A stretch of DNA of 64,000 nucleotides from Alcanivorax jadensis T9 (GTDB taxonomy: Bacteria > Pseudomonadota > Gammaproteobacteria > Pseudomonadales > Alcanivoracaceae): assembly GCF_000756655.1 (NCBI RefSeq), contig NZ_ARXU01000017.1, forward strand, positions 1-64,000. Direction: 5' to 3'. The notes beneath the pieces are model-generated. The model was not told the DNA's origin. It ran no database searches and was given only the letters and a program-made list of their open reading frames with translations. The number at the start of each line of letters is the position of its first letter. Position 1 is the first letter of the stretch. This document shows positions 17,652-26,691 of the stretch, in pieces. The position numbers and the translations under genes were made by a program.

Positions 17652-18125
17652 TTATTGCAATACTGAATGTGATGCGCGACTGGCAGAGCGGTTGCACAAT
17701 TCGTCAGCCAGAAGCGTGTCCAAGTCCAGTAGCAGGTACAGCTTTCCCTGTACCGGGAATACGCCGCGCATGAACTTGCGAGGCGCCCCCTTTAGCGTTT
17801 CCGGTGGTGCTTCGATGTCTTTCGGTTCTACGCTGACAATGTCTCCGATGCGATCCACCATCAGGCCGACTTGCTCGCCGCGGTGATTGATGATGATGTT
17901 GATAGTGTTTTCTTCGCCGCTTTCGCCAGGTAGTCGCAGTACTTTGCGAAGGGCGATGGCGGGCACAATGCGCCCGCGAATATTCATCAGCCCGAGAACC
18001 CCGGGAGGTGCCAGCGGAATGTCAGTAATCTGATGATTGGCCAGGACTTCCTGAACGTTGTCGACCACCACGCCGTAGTGTTTTTCCGCAACGGAAAATG
18101 TGCAGATCAGTTGGTTAGTTTCCAT
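17652..18125 (-). CDS. cheW: CheW coupling protein
   Basis: A 157-residue single CheW domain (ICTFSVAEKHYGVVVDNVQEV, NIRGRIVPAIALRK, GLMVDRIGDIVSV) that couples the receptor to CheA. ATG at 18125 is preceded by GAGGA and overlaps the 3' end of cheA, so the two are translationally coupled. The longer frame to 18176 lies wholly within cheA and is not favoured. Confidence 0.93.
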   Translation of the reverse strand: METNQLICTFSVAEKHYGVVVDNVQEVLANHQITDIPLAPPGVLGLMNIRGRIVPAIALRKVLRLPGESGEENTINIIINHRGEQVGLMVDRIGDIVSVEPKDIEAPPETLKGAPRKFMRGVFPVQGKLYLLLDLDTLLADELCNRSASRASHSVLQ

Positions 18126-20346
18126 TGCTGTCCTCATTTCTGAGCTTGCCGTTGAATCGGCTGAACAGGGCTTCACAATCGATAAAGTCCGTCACATGCC
18201 CCTGCAGAATAGCGGCGCCGAGGATGCCCTCGGTCTGGGCGCTTTGCTGCATGGCCGCCTCGTCGTCGCTGACGATATCGATAATGTCGTTGACCACCAG
18301 ACCCACTTCGCCGAATTCGGTGGGCTGCACCACAATGCGGATAATGTCTTGCTCAATCGCGGCAGGGTGGCTGTTATCACCAAGACGAATCAGCGGGAGA
18401 ATACCGCCACGGTACTGAATCACTTCCCGGCCAGCGGAGTATTCGATCAGGTCGATACTGATTTCTTCCAGGCGTGACACTTTCGACAGGGCGATGGCAG
18501 AGCGACCAGTGCTGGCATCCGGGCGCACCAGTAGATAGTTCTCAGCAGCGCGAATAGGCTGGGTTTCCGCATCGAGCGGATTTTCCTGTTGGCGCAGTTT
18601 TCGTTCGTGGCGGGTCACACCGGCGAAGTCCGCGGTAGATTTCACATCCAGGATCAATGCCACCCGGCCATCGCCCATGATGGTGGCGCCGGCAAAGCAG
18701 GGGTTGTCCTTGAGGAGTCGGCCCAGGGGTTTGACCACGATTTCTTCGGTATCGCGAACGTCATCCACCAGCAGCCCAAATTCCTGCTGGTCAGCGGTGA
18801 GCACCAGAATGAACTGGTCTTTCTGTGTTTCCTGGTCTCCCATCTGCATCAGAGAGCGCATGTCGACCAGTGGCAGCAGTCTGCCTCGAAGCCGATAGAC
18901 CAGGGCGTCGTGGACGGTCTCGATATCCTTATCGAGACGGTCGGCTTCCACGTAGACCACTTCCATCAGGTTGACCTGAGGAATGGCGAAACGCTGATGG
19001 AGGCAACGCACGATCAACGCCGGGACAATGGCGAGGGTGAGCGGAATTTTCAGTTTCAGTGTGGTGCCTCGGCCGGGAATACTCTTGATATCAATGGTCC
19101 CGCCGATGCGCTCCACATTGGTCCGTACTACATCCAGACCCACACCACGACCTGACAAGTCACTGACGGTCTCAGCGGTGGAAAATCCGGGCTCGAAAAT
19201 GTAGCGAATCTTTTCCCGTTCGGTGAGCTTTTCCGCCTGTTCTGGGCGCACCAGCCCAACCTCCATGGCTCGCCGGATAATTTTGTCACTGTCCAGCCCG
19301 GCGCCGTCGTCGCGGACTTCTACGGTGACGTTGCCGCTTTCGTGATAAGCGCTCATGGTAAGGGTGCCGGTTTCCGGCTTGCCTTTGGCGCGACGATTTT
19401 CCGGGGTCTCAATGCCATGGTCCACGGCGTTGCGAACCAGGTGAATGAGTGGGTCGCGAATCGCTTCCAGCAGGCTGCGGTCCAGCTCGGTATCGCCACC
19501 CTTGAGAATCGGGGTAACCCGTTTGCCGGTTTTTCTTTCCAGATCCAGAAGCAGGCGAGGGTAGGTGGACCAGGCATTACGGATGGGCTGCATGCGGGTC
19601 TGCATCAGGCCTTCCTGCAGTTCGCTGGTGACCATGTTGAGACGCTGGGACAGATTGACCAGTTGTGCGTCGTTCTGGCTAGCGGTGTGCTGCAGCAGCT
19701 GGTTGCGGGTGAGTACCAGCTCGCCGACCACATTCATAAGCTTGTCCAGCAGCATTACATCCACACGTACGGTGGTATCGCTCTTTCCTGCCTGTTGCTG
19801 GCTGGTGTTTTCCGGCTCTGTTTTTTCCGGCGAGGAGTGGTCGCTCGTCGGTATGACATGTTGTTCGCGGGTTACCGCTGGTTCTGCTTGTTCGGGTTTG
19901 GTCGGTTGAGGAGGGTGCTGCGCGATTTGAGGTGGGCCTGCAGCAGCTTCATTTTGCGGGCGGGCAGGGATCAGTGCATGTAACCGATCCATCAAGGCCT
20001 GTGGTGCCGGGTCTCCGTCTTTACCATCATTGTGAATACGCTTGAGGAAAACACGGATTTCATCCACCCCGTCCAGTAGCGCGGTCGCATGTGGAAGATC
20101 CATATGTTGATCTCCGTCGCGCATGGCGCCAAGGATATCTTCCAGAGCATGGCTCAAGGTCTCCAGCTGCGTGAACCCGAAAAAACCGCAGGTGCCCTTG
20201 ATGGTATGGATTGCCCGGAAGGCGCTGGCAATACGCTCACTATCATGGGGTGAGCGCTCCAGTGCCACGATGTCCTGTTCCAGTTGCCCCAGATTTTCGT
20301 CACTTTCGATCAGAAAACTTTGCAGTGCCTTGTCGTTTTCCTGCAT
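18115..20346 (-). CDS. cheA: CheA histidine kinase with two CheW-like domains
   Basis: 743 residues: an HPt domain with phosphoacceptor His47 (FRAIHTIKGTCGFFGF), a Pro/Gln-rich linker of about 80 residues without an obvious CheY-binding P2 domain, a dimerisation region near 195-260 (LMNVVGELVLTRNQLL), an ATPase with N-box HLVRNAVDHGIE near 302 and G-boxes (DLSGRGVGLDVV), then two consecutive CheW-like domains (about 430-575 and 605-738). The second CheW domain is extra compared with E. coli CheA. A good GGGAGAGAAGG site precedes ATG. It is the kinase core of the operon. Confidence 0.94.
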   Translation of the reverse strand: MQENDKALQSFLIESDENLGQLEQDIVALERSPHDSERIASAFRAIHTIKGTCGFFGFTQLETLSHALEDILGAMRDGDQHMDLPHATALLDGVDEIRVFLKRIHNDGKDGDPAPQALMDRLHALIPARPQNEAAAGPPQIAQHPPQPTKPEQAEPAVTREQHVIPTSDHSSPEKTEPENTSQQQAGKSDTTVRVDVMLLDKLMNVVGELVLTRNQLLQHTASQNDAQLVNLSQRLNMVTSELQEGLMQTRMQPIRNAWSTYPRLLLDLERKTGKRVTPILKGGDTELDRSLLEAIRDPLIHLVRNAVDHGIETPENRRAKGKPETGTLTMSAYHESGNVTVEVRDDGAGLDSDKIIRRAMEVGLVRPEQAEKLTEREKIRYIFEPGFSTAETVSDLSGRGVGLDVVRTNVERIGGTIDIKSIPGRGTTLKLKIPLTLAIVPALIVRCLHQRFAIPQVNLMEVVYVEADRLDKDIETVHDALVYRLRGRLLPLVDMRSLMQMGDQETQKDQFILVLTADQQEFGLLVDDVRDTEEIVVKPLGRLLKDNPCFAGATIMGDGRVALILDVKSTADFAGVTRHERKLRQQENPLDAETQPIRAAENYLLVRPDASTGRSAIALSKVSRLEEISIDLIEYSAGREVIQYRGGILPLIRLGDNSHPAAIEQDIIRIVVQPTEFGEVGLVVNDIIDIVSDDEAAMQQSAQTEGILGAAILQGHVTDFIDCEALFSRFNGKLRNEDSNGN

Positions 20347-20402
20347 CCGGCCTTCTCTCCCTTGAACGTGCCATGCGTTGTTATTGGTATCGACGTTGCT
20401 GT

Positions 20403-20798
20403 TCAGCCGGCGGCAAGTTTGCGTAATGACGCCAGTCGTAAGATGGAACGCAGATCGGCGTCATGGGGCGGTTTCACAAGATAGTTGTCACACCCGGCCT
20501 GGCGGCCAGCCAAGTGGGCTTCTGCGGAGGTCATACTGGAGAGCATAGCAATGCGGGCTGGGCTGCCTTTCTGGCGAAGGACACTGCAGGCCTCAAGGCC
20601 ACCCATTACCGGCATTTCCACATCCAGGAAGATCAGATCAAAGGGGCGTTTCTCGGCACACGCCAGCGCCTGACAACCATCGGCTGCCTGGGCAATGTCC
20701 AGGTCATAGGAGCCGGCAGCCAGTTCGTGCAACTTGGCGGTGATCAAGCTTCGTATGGTGGTGCTGTCGTCCACCACCAGGATGTTGAGTCTATCCAT
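20403..20798 (-). CDS. CheY-like response regulator (first in operon)
   Basis: A 131-residue receiver domain: VVDDSTTIRS acidic pocket, phosphoacceptor D59 in LIFLDVEMPVMGG, MLSSMTSAE with the conserved Ser/Thr, and LVKPP with the conserved Lys. ATG at 20798 has GGAAGGG five bases upstream; an extension to 20828 is possible but unsupported. It is promoter-proximal in the chemosensory operon, 56 bp before cheA. Confidence 0.9.
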   Translation of the reverse strand: MDRLNILVVDDSTTIRSLITAKLHELAAGSYDLDIAQAADGCQALACAEKRPFDLIFLDVEMPVMGGLEACSVLRQKGSPARIAMLSSMTSAEAHLAGRQAGCDNYLVKPPHDADLRSILRLASLRKLAAG

Positions 20799-21184
20799 GA
20801 CCCTTCCCTGTGTAGCTGCTACTTGCATTCTGTTCCCCGGATCCCGGTTGAGACCGCTAAAGCAGCGCTGGCTGCTTCCCCATAGAACAGGCGCAACTAT
20901 TTTTATATATACAGAATATGGAAATGAAAGTCTGGGTGGACGAACGGTGCCGTTTCGTCGATGTTTGCCCGGTACCTTATTAGTATGCTTTTTTCCAAAT
21001 CTGCTTCACAAAAAATGGCCATGCCCTTGTTAGGGGTATAAGTACCATGGTTCTTTTCACGCAAGCTTCACGCGGGGGATAAACGAAAACCGGGGGGCGA
21101 CGAACGGGCGTCGGGGGGGGATTGTCGAGGGAGGGAAGGATAAACTGCCAGGCCCACCCGGGGCCCGGCAGGTTGAAAGCCGGG
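20799..21184 (-). promoter_or_regulatory. Promoter region of the chemosensory operon and 3' gap of the RND operon
   Basis: There is no convincing gene in this 386-bp gap. On the minus strand a TTTCAT (20924-20929), 16 bases, TATAAA (20902-20907) pair in an AT-rich patch is a candidate sigma-70 promoter for cheY. A hairpin GACGAACGG/CCGTTTCGTC lies at 20939-20959, and a G-rich stretch near 21092-21120 follows. I see no clear T-tailed terminator for the RND operon. Confidence 0.35.
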
Positions 21185-24100
21185 TCAGTGGCCTCCTTCT
21201 TCCTTCGGCTTGCCATTCAGCGGAACGCCAGCGAGCTTGCGGACTACCACATAGAAGAGCGGAATAAAGAAGATTGCGAGCACAGTAGCGGTGAGCATGC
21301 CACCGAATACCCCGGTACCGATGGCGTTACGGGCGCCGGCGCCGGCGCCAGTGCTGATCATCAGCGGGGTAACCCCGAGCATGAAGGCCAGTGAGGTCAT
21401 CAGGATGGGCCGCAGTCGCATGCGTACCGCTTCCAGGGTGGCCTTGACCAGATGCTCGCCTTTCTGCTCCAACTCCAGGGCAAATTCCGCAATCAGAATG
21501 GCGTTCTTCGCCGATAGCCCGATGGTGGTGAGCAGGCCAACCTGGAAGAACACATCGTTTTCCAGCCCGCGGAAGGTGGCAGCCAGCACGGCACCGATCA
21601 CGCCGAGCGGGACCACCAGCATGACGGCGAAGGGAATGGACCAGCTTTCATAGAGTGCCGCAAGGCAGAGGAAGACCACCAGCAGGGAAATCGCATACAG
21701 GGCAGGCGCCTGATCGCCGGACTGGCGCTCTTGATATGAGAGACCGGTCCACTCGGAGCCGAACCCGGCAGGCAGCTTGGCGGTGAGCTCTTCCATGGCA
21801 TCCATGGCATCACCGGTACTATAGCCGGGCGCGGCATTGCCCTGAATATTCACTGAGGAGACCCCATTGTAGCGCTCCAGCTTCGGTGACCCGTAGGTCC
21901 AGTGGCCGGTGGCAAAGGCGGAGAAAGGCACCATCTCGCCCTGATTATTGCGTACGAACCAGTCATCAATGTTTTCCGGCAGCATGCGATAGGGCGCGTC
22001 AGCCTGCACATACACCCGTTTCACCCGGCCCCGGTCGACAAAGTTGTTCACATAGCTGGAGCCCCAGGCAATCTGCAGGGTGCTGTTGATGTCACTGATG
22101 CTCAGCCCCAGCGCCTTAGCTTTCTGCTGGTCAATGTCGAGTTGGTACTGGGGGCTGTCTTCCAGACCATTGGGGCGCACCCCGGCCAGGCGCGGGTCCT
22201 GGCTGGCCATACCCAGTAGCTGGTTGCGGGCCTGTATCAGGGCCTCGTGACCCTGACCGGCCTGGTCCAGCAGCTGAAAGTCAAAGCCGCTGGCGTTACC
22301 CAGTTCGGGGATCGAGGGGGGGTTGAGGGCAAAGATCATGGCTTCGCGGATGCCGGCGAAGAAGCCCATGGAGCGGCCCACTACCTGATTGACGCCATCC
22401 ACGGACAGATCACGCTCGCTCCAGTCCTTCAGGTTGACGAAGGCCAGGCCGGCGTTCTGGCCCTGGCCGGTAAAGCTGAAGCCGGCCACGGTGAACAGGC
22501 CATCCACGGCGGAGGCTTCCTCGTTGAGGTAGTAATTCTCCATCTTCTTCAGCACATCCACGGTCTGCTCCTGGGTGGAGCCGGCTGGCAGGGTGACCAG
22601 AGTGAACATGGTGCCCTGGTCCTCTTCCGGCAAGAAGCTGGACGGCAAGTTCATGAAGGAATAGCCCAATACGCCCACGATCACCACATAGATTGCCAGA
22701 TAACGGCCGCGGCGCCCGAGAATTTTTTCCACCCGGCCCTGATAGGCCAGGCTGCTACGATCGAAAGTGCGGTTGAACCACCCGAAGAAGCCTTTATCGG
22801 TTTGATGCTCTGTATCCTTGGCCTTGAGCATGGTGGCACATAGGGCTGGGGTGAGGATCAGGGCGACCAGCACGGACAGCACCATGGCGGAGACAATGGT
22901 GATCGAGAACTGCCGGTAAATCGCCCCGGTGGAGCCGGGGAAGAACGCCATGGGGATAAATACCGCCGACAGCACCAGCGCGATGCCTACCAGGGCGCCG
23001 GTGATCTGGCCCATGGATTTGCGGGTGGCTTCCTTGGGGGGCAGCCCTTCTTCGTGCATGACCCGTTCCACGTTTTCCACCACCACGATGGCATCGTCCA
23101 CCAGCAGGCCAATAGCCAGCACCATGCCGAACATGGTCAGGGTGTTGATGGAGAAGCCGAAGGCGGCCAGCACGCCGAAGGTGCCGAGCAGAACCACCGG
23201 CACCGCAATGGTGGGAATCAGGGTGGCGCGGAAGTTCTGCAGGAACAGGTACATCACCAGGAACACCAGCACGATGGCTTCGAACAGGGTATGTACCACT
23301 TCCTCAATGGAGATCTCCACGAACGGGGTGGTGTCGTAGGGATAATCCATTTCCATCTTGTCGGGGAAGAAGGGTTTCAATTCTTCCAGGCGAGCGCGCA
23401 CCGCATCAGCGGTATCCAGCGCATTGGCACCGGAGGCCAGGCTGATCGCCAGGCCGGCAGCGGGCTGGCCATTATAGCGGCCCACCACATCATAGTTTTG
23501 GGCAGCCAGTTCCACCCGGGCCACATCCCGCAGGAAGACCTGGGAGCCATCCGGATTGACCTTGAGCAGGATGTTCTGGAACTGCTCAGTATTTTCCAGT
23601 CGGGTCTGGGCGATGATGTTGGCATTGAGCTGCTGGCCTTCCACCGCCGGGGCGCCACCGAGCTGGCCACTGGCCACCTGGTTGTTCTGTACCTGAACCG
23701 TCTGGGTAATGTCCTGGGGCGTCAGGTCGTATTTGTTCAGTTTGTTCGGGTCCAGCCAGATACGCATGGCGTAGGGGGAGCCGAACAGCTGGATCTTGCC
23801 GACACCCGGCACCCGGCTGATCGGATCCTGCACATTGGAGGCCACATAGTCGGCCAGATCGGCCCGGGTGAGGCTGCCGTCCTCGGAGGAAAAGGACACC
23901 ACCATCAGGAAGGAATCCGAGGATTTGCTCACCTGGAGACCCTGTTGCTGCACTTCCTGGGGCAGTAGCGGGGTGGCCAGTTGCAACTTGTTCTGCACCT
24001 GCACCTGAGCGATATCCGCGTCGGTACCCGGGGCGAATGTCAGCGTGATCTGGGCGTTGCCGAAGGAATCGCTGCTGGAGCCGATGTAGAGCAGGTTATC

Positions 24101-24316
24101 GATGCCGCTCATCTGCTGCTCGATCACCTGGGTGACCGAGTCTTCCACGGTTTTTGCCGAGGCACCGGGATAGTTGCCGGCAATGGTCACCGCTGGCGGG
24201 GCCACGGCCGGGTACTGTTCTACCGGCAGGGTATAAATGGCCAGGGCACCGGCCATCATCATGATGATGGCGATAACCCAGGCAAAAATCGGGCGGTCAA
24301 TAAAGAATCTGGCCAT
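21185..24316 (-). CDS. RND multidrug efflux transporter, AcrB/HAE1 type
   Basis: 1043 residues, normal for the family. The N-terminus [17 protein letters not shown] is the diagnostic first helix; [16 protein letters not shown] near residue 405 holds the paired aspartates of the proton relay in TM4; a twelve-helix layout with two large periplasmic loops is evident, and the C-terminus ends in a charged tail. It exports hydrophobic drugs, solvents or bile-like compounds from periplasm and membrane. It is co-transcribed with the adaptor gene 56 bp upstream. No outer-membrane channel gene is adjacent, so a TolC/OprM protein encoded elsewhere must be shared. Confidence 0.95.
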   Translation of the reverse strand: MARFFIDRPIFAWVIAIIMMMAGALAIYTLPVEQYPAVAPPAVTIAGNYPGASAKTVEDSVTQVIEQQMSGIDNLLYIGSSSDSFGNAQITLTFAPGTDADIAQVQVQNKLQLATPLLPQEVQQQGLQVSKSSDSFLMVVSFSSEDGSLTRADLADYVASNVQDPISRVPGVGKIQLFGSPYAMRIWLDPNKLNKYDLTPQDITQTVQVQNNQVASGQLGGAPAVEGQQLNANIIAQTRLENTEQFQNILLKVNPDGSQVFLRDVARVELAAQNYDVVGRYNGQPAAGLAISLASGANALDTADAVRARLEELKPFFPDKMEMDYPYDTTPFVEISIEEVVHTLFEAIVLVFLVMYLFLQNFRATLIPTIAVPVVLLGTFGVLAAFGFSINTLTMFGMVLAIGLLVDDAIVVVENVERVMHEEGLPPKEATRKSMGQITGALVGIALVLSAVFIPMAFFPGSTGAIYRQFSITIVSAMVLSVLVALILTPALCATMLKAKDTEHQTDKGFFGWFNRTFDRSSLAYQGRVEKILGRRGRYLAIYVVIVGVLGYSFMNLPSSFLPEEDQGTMFTLVTLPAGSTQEQTVDVLKKMENYYLNEEASAVDGLFTVAGFSFTGQGQNAGLAFVNLKDWSERDLSVDGVNQVVGRSMGFFAGIREAMIFALNPPSIPELGNASGFDFQLLDQAGQGHEALIQARNQLLGMASQDPRLAGVRPNGLEDSPQYQLDIDQQKAKALGLSISDINSTLQIAWGSSYVNNFVDRGRVKRVYVQADAPYRMLPENIDDWFVRNNQGEMVPFSAFATGHWTYGSPKLERYNGVSSVNIQGNAAPGYSTGDAMDAMEELTAKLPAGFGSEWTGLSYQERQSGDQAPALYAISLLVVFLCLAALYESWSIPFAVMLVVPLGVIGAVLAATFRGLENDVFFQVGLLTTIGLSAKNAILIAEFALELEQKGEHLVKATLEAVRMRLRPILMTSLAFMLGVTPLMISTGAGAGARNAIGTGVFGGMLTATVLAIFFIPLFYVVVRKLAGVPLNGKPKEEGGH

Positions 24317-24372
24317 GGTTTTCCCGTTTCTCGTTACGTCGAGTTAGTGTGCGCCAAGTGAGCCGCGTGGCG

Positions 24373-25569
24373 TTATTGCGCTGCGCCTTGATCCCCGCCT
24401 TGAGCGGCGGGGGCCTGGGAGGGTTGTGCTTGCTGTTCGGTATCAACCGGGCTGACCGGAATACCCGGCTGGATTTTTTGCAGCCCATCCACGATCAGAC
24501 GGTCGCCGTCTTGCAGGCCGCTGGCGATCAGCCACTGACTACCCACGGCGCGTTCGGTGACCACATTCACTTTTTTCACCGTGTTGTCGTCGGCGATGAG
24601 CATGGCGCTGGCCTGGCCAGTAGGGTCACGGGTAATGCCTTTCTGGGGAACCAGAATGGCATCTTCTCGCTGGCCTTCAGGGAGGCGACCGCGGACGAAC
24701 ATACCCGGCAGCAGATCGCCGTCCGGGTTGGGGAAGAGCGCGCGCAGGGTCACCGAGCCGGTGCTTTCGTCTACTGCGTATTCGGAGAACTGCAGGGCAC
24801 CGGGTTTGCTGTACTCGCTGCCGTCTTCCAGGATCAGGGTGATACGTGCTTCATCGTCGCTGACCTGCTGCAGTTCGCCGGCTTCCATGGCCTGACGCAG
24901 GCGGCGCAGCTCGATGCTGGACTGGGTCAGATCCACATAGATGGGGTCCAGCTGGCGGATGGTTGCCAGGGCATTGGCCTGGTTGGCGGTGACCAGGGCG
25001 CCGGCAGTCACGGTGGAACGCCCGATGCGGCCGCTGATCGGCGCTTCGATGGTGGCGTAATCCAGGTTGATCTGTGCGCTTTGCAGATTGGCCCGGGCGG
25101 CGGCCACAGCGGCCTTGTTTTCATCCAGGGCGGCTTTGGCTTCGTCATATTCCTGCTGGCTGACAGAGCGGCGTTCCAGCAGCGTCTTGAAGCGTTCCAC
25201 ACGCAGGGTGTTGGAGTTCAGGGTGGCCTGGGCTCGAGCCAGCTCCGCCCGGGCAGAAGCTACGGTTGCCTGGTAGGTGCGTGAATCGATTTTATAGAGG
25301 GGTTGCCCGGCTTCCACCTTCTGGCCTTCCTCGAACAGGCGCTTTTCGATCACGCCGCTTACCTGCGGGCGCACTTCGGCAATCTGGTGAGCGGTGGTGC
25401 GCCCGGGCAGCTCCCGGCTAAGGGTGGTGGATTTTGCCTTTACCGTAATGAAGCCAACCTGCGGGGCCTGTTGCTGCTGTTGCTGACCGGCCTGGTCAGC
25501 ATCACTGCAACCGGCAAGCTGCAGGGCAAGGGCGCCCGCCAGAAGGGAGAGAATCAAACCGCTGCGCAT
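24373..25569 (-). CDS. RND efflux periplasmic adaptor (AcrA/MexA-like) lipoprotein
   Basis: A 398-residue membrane-fusion protein. The signal peptide ends in the lipobox LQLAGC (Cys21). The lipoyl half-motifs EVRPQVSGVIEKRLFEEGQ and IEAPISGRIGRS flank an alpha-helical hairpin, followed by beta-barrel and membrane-proximal domains. ATG at 25569 follows AGAGGTGA; an upstream in-frame start at 25587 is less likely. It links the RND pump to an outer-membrane channel. It is divergent from the TetR gene, with an AcrR-like operator in between. Confidence 0.94.
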   Translation of the reverse strand: MRSGLILSLLAGALALQLAGCSDADQAGQQQQQQAPQVGFITVKAKSTTLSRELPGRTTAHQIAEVRPQVSGVIEKRLFEEGQKVEAGQPLYKIDSRTYQATVASARAELARAQATLNSNTLRVERFKTLLERRSVSQQEYDEAKAALDENKAAVAAARANLQSAQINLDYATIEAPISGRIGRSTVTAGALVTANQANALATIRQLDPIYVDLTQSSIELRRLRQAMEAGELQQVSDDEARITLILEDGSEYSKPGALQFSEYAVDESTGSVTLRALFPNPDGDLLPGMFVRGRLPEGQREDAILVPQKGITRDPTGQASAMLIADDNTVKKVNVVTERAVGSQWLIASGLQDGDRLIVDGLQKIQPGIPVSPVDTEQQAQPSQAPAAQGGDQGAAQ

Positions 25570-25652
25570 AATCACCTCTGTTTTCAATACACGCCGTCAG
25601 GCACCGGCTCGACGAACGGGCGGTGCTTGCAGGAAATATGAATCAGGTTCAG

Positions 25653-25678
25653 TATATACATTCAGCAATGTATGTATA
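25653..25678. promoter_or_regulatory. AcrR/TtgR-type operator
   Basis: The inverted repeat ATACATT-N4-AATGTAT, with extended TATA symmetry on both sides, lies in the divergent region between the adaptor gene and the tetR-type gene. It closely resembles the known E. coli AcrR site built on TACATACATT/AATGTATGTA. It is the likely binding site of the adjacent repressor, controlling both directions. Confidence 0.75.
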
Positions 25679-25729
25679 GGCCCGACAGTGAAATCCATTC
25701 AATTTTCTTGAGTCCATTAAGAGTATTCC

Positions 25730-26374
25730 ATGGTCAGGCGAACGAAGGCAGAAGCGCTGCAAACCCGGGCTCAGATCCTGGATGCCGCCGAGCAGGTTTT
25801 TCACCGTAAAGGGGTACTGTCCGCCTCTTTAAAAGATATTGCCAGTGAGGCCGGGGTGACGCGAGGGGCAATCTACTGGCACTTCAAGAACAAGCATGAT
25901 GTGTTCATGGCTATGGTGGATCGCAGCCGCCTGCCGTTCGATAGTCTGGCGGAGCGGGCGGAGGACGCCAGTGAGCCGGATCCACTGGGGCGCCTGCGCG
26001 AGTTTATGGTCTACCTGTTACAGCAAGCAGTCTGTGATCCCGGCCAGCGGCGGCTTTTCGAGATCATGTTCCAGAAATGCGAATTCAGCGGCGAAAATGC
26101 CGATTTGCTGGATCGTCAGCGTGACGCCTGCCGGGACTCCGCTGGGCGACTGACGCGGACCTTTGCCAACGCTATCGCCCGTGGGCAACTCCCGAAAAAC
26201 CTGGATAGGGTGAAATCTGTTACTTGGCTACACAGCCAGCTCACCGGCGTGATCATGAACTGGCTACTCGATCCAGAGGTGCTGGACCTGGAGCGGGCGG
26301 CTACGGATTTTGTCGATACCTGCCTGTTTGCCCTGCAGCATTCTCCCTCGCTGCGAACCTCTCCCGGGCTGTGA
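25730..26374 (+). CDS. TetR/AcrR family transcriptional repressor
   Basis: 214 residues: an N-terminal HTH (ILDAAEQVFHRKGV, DIASEAGVTRGAIYWHFKNK) and a ligand-binding C-terminal domain including QRRLFEIMFQKCEF, similar to AcrR/TtgR/MexR-type efflux repressors. It is divergent from the RND adaptor-pump operon with a palindromic operator between them, so it most likely represses that operon and itself and is released by pump substrates. The ribosome site is weak (TAAGAG). Confidence 0.92.
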   Translation: MVRRTKAEALQTRAQILDAAEQVFHRKGVLSASLKDIASEAGVTRGAIYWHFKNKHDVFMAMVDRSRLPFDSLAERAEDASEPDPLGRLREFMVYLLQQAVCDPGQRRLFEIMFQKCEFSGENADLLDRQRDACRDSAGRLTRTFANAIARGQLPKNLDRVKSVTWLHSQLTGVIMNWLLDPEVLDLERAATDFVDTCLFALQHSPSLRTSPGL

Positions 26375-26502
26375 TTCCAAGCCACTGAATTGGCAACTGA
26401 AATGCCGGTCCGCATTTCCGATAACTGGTCTGTGCAGAGCACATACCCGGTGGTATGTTTCTGGTCCCTCCCCGAAAAATCCCGCTTATAGCCTTTGTCA
26501 GA

Positions 26503-26546
26503 TTTCGTTTCAAAAAACGAAACGTCATTCCAAAATAGTATTGACG
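26503..26546 (+). promoter_or_regulatory. Candidate regulatory motif upstream of the acyl-CoA ligase gene
   Basis: GTTTC-N7-GAAAC (26508-26524), then ATTCCAAAATA (26528-26538), running into TTGACG (26541). Almost the same arrangement lies upstream of the fadB-like gene at 33204-33241. The rest of the 317-bp gap 26375-26691 shows no gene. The -10 element is unclear. Confidence 0.5.
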
Positions 26547-26691
26547 ACCCTCCCGAGCCATGTCAGATTGACTGGCGAGTCAACATCTTGTTTCCGCTGA
26601 AGGGCGGTGGGACCGCCGATTCCCTTCAGCATTCGCTACAGCAGCAACACCAATAAAAGGCGCTTATGAAAGCGCCGCGGGAGAGCACAAC

